Assembly: GCA_051872775.1 (NCBI GenBank)
Contig: JBJEEE010000001.1
Coordinates: forward strand, 1 to 5,150
Length of the DNA: 5,150 nt
Reading direction: 5' to 3'
DNA from: UMGS75 sp051872775
Lineage (GTDB): Bacteria > Bacillota_I > Bacilli_A > ML615J-28 > CAG-313
This document shows positions 4,897-5,150 of the stretch, one piece after another (position 1 is the first letter of the stretch; each line of letters starts with the position of its first letter). The position numbers were made by a program, and so were the translations under genes. The notes beneath the pieces are model-generated. The model saw only the letters and a program-made list of their open reading frames with translations, was not told the origin of the DNA and ran no database searches.

Positions 4897-4925
4897 TAAG
4901 TCTTCTAGTAAGGCTTATTTTTTTT
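4897..4925 (+). terminator. First terminator of the tRNA-Trp/His operon
   Basis: An 8-bp stem, TAAGTCTT (4897-4904) with AAGGCTTA (4910-4917) including one G-U pair, has a 5-nt loop and is followed by eight T. Confidence 0.88.
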
Positions 4926-4936
4926 GCATTTTATAT

Positions 4937-4976
4937 GGTATTTTAGCTAGTTTTAGTTAGAATACCTTATTTTTTT
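4937..4976 (+). terminator. Second, tandem terminator
   Basis: A stem of about 13 bp starts GGTATTTTAGCT (4937-4948) and closes AGTTAGAATACC (4955-4966) with two G-U pairs. It is followed by TTATTTTTTT. It lies 11 bp after the first terminator and points the same way, so it is a backup stop before the next promoter. The opposite strand has no U-tract. Confidence 0.8.
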
Positions 4977-5009
4977 ATACATTTATGAAACATTTAGATT
5001 TAAAGACTA

Positions 5010-5040
5010 GAGGAGACTGACCACGGACTCGAACCTATCA
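5010..5040 (-). pseudogene. tRNA-like 3' fragment
   Basis: On the minus strand GGTTCGAGTCC (5035-5025) matches the T-arm consensus exactly, followed by GTGGTCAGTCTCC, similar to the 3' acceptor side of a tRNA. The outer T-stem pairs do not form, no CCA follows, and no anticodon arm or 5' half is found upstream. It looks like a decayed tRNA, but a chance match over a short stretch cannot be excluded. Confidence 0.4.
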
Positions 5041-5050
5041 GAGATAATGG

Positions 5051-5079
5051 TTGAAATTAAATTAGTTCTAGTGTATAAT
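5051..5079 (+). promoter_or_regulatory. Promoter of the gene starting at 5118
   Basis: TTGAAA (5051-5056), a 17-bp spacer and consensus TATAAT (5074-5079). Transcription would start near 5086, giving a leader of about 32 nt that contains the ribosome site GAGGAG (5105-5110). Confidence 0.85.
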
Positions 5080-5117
5080 AATGACAGATAAATAAGAATT
5101 TGACGAGGAGAACGTAT

Positions 5118-5150
5118 ATGAAATACAAAGGAACGCTTATAGTTGTTAAA
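5118..5150 (+). CDS. Start of a coding region, possibly a VOC (glyoxalase-like) protein; cut by window end
   Basis: Eleven codons are visible, MKYKGTLIVVK, beginning at an ATG placed 7 nt after a strong GAGGAG site and downstream of a good promoter, so this is very likely a real gene. The opening resembles vicinal-oxygen-chelate family proteins of Bacillota, which often start with a short beta strand ending in VVKD before a KSKxFY helix. Eleven residues cannot prove the family. The rest of the gene lies beyond the window. Confidence 0.7.
   Translation, partial: MKYKGTLIVVK

Overview
The window is AT-rich bacterial chromosomal DNA. Genes are short and tightly spaced, Shine-Dalgarno sites and sigma-A-type promoters can be read by eye, and all six intact tRNAs carry an encoded CCA end. 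Reading frames stay open with UGA as stop, all tryptophans are UGG, and a tRNA-Trp(CCA) is present, so the genetic code is the standard bacterial one. Together with DUF1540, DUF5714 and a Bacillota-type TfoX-N protein, this points to a low-GC Bacillota, probably Bacilli, an Erysipelotrichales relative or a nearby lineage. That placement is inference; no marker gene fixes it.

Layout. (1) 3-2382, minus strand: a promoter drives a YhhN-like membrane protein and then glpK (glycerol kinase), one base apart. A strong hairpin at the glpK stop is followed within 3 nt by tRNA-Gln(CTG) and tRNA-Gly(CCC), with no visible promoter of their own. (2) 2435-2873, minus strand: a small protein with two cysteine-rich DUF1540 domains, ended by a long terminator. 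(3) 2987-3251, plus strand: a near-consensus promoter, tRNA-Ser(GCT), tRNA-Glu(TTC) and a terminator. (4) 3252-4663, plus strand: a three-gene cluster with 2-3 base gaps encoding a DUF5714 protein, a DUF1835-like protein and a TfoX/Sxy N-terminal-domain protein. It is preceded by a 17-bp tandem repeat and an inverted repeat. (5) 4686-4976, plus strand: an extended -10 promoter, tRNA-Trp(CCA), tRNA-His(GTG) and two successive terminators. (6) 5010-5150: a tRNA-like fragment on the minus strand, then a strong promoter and the first 11 codons of a gene that may encode a VOC (glyoxalase-like) protein.

The genes fall into separate units. YhhN and GlpK could both touch glycerolipid metabolism: members of the YhhN family release the glycerophospho headgroup from lysoplasmalogens, and GlpK makes glycerol 3-phosphate. 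However, this YhhN protein lacks residues usual for the family. The DUF5714/DUF1835-like/TfoX-N cluster is the least explained unit and the best candidate for something undescribed. The tRNA pairs Ser-Glu, Trp-His and Gln-Gly are the adjacent pairs of the long Bacillus trnD-type tRNA operon, so the window may hold pieces of a broken ancestral cluster. No mobile element, CRISPR array or phage gene is visible.
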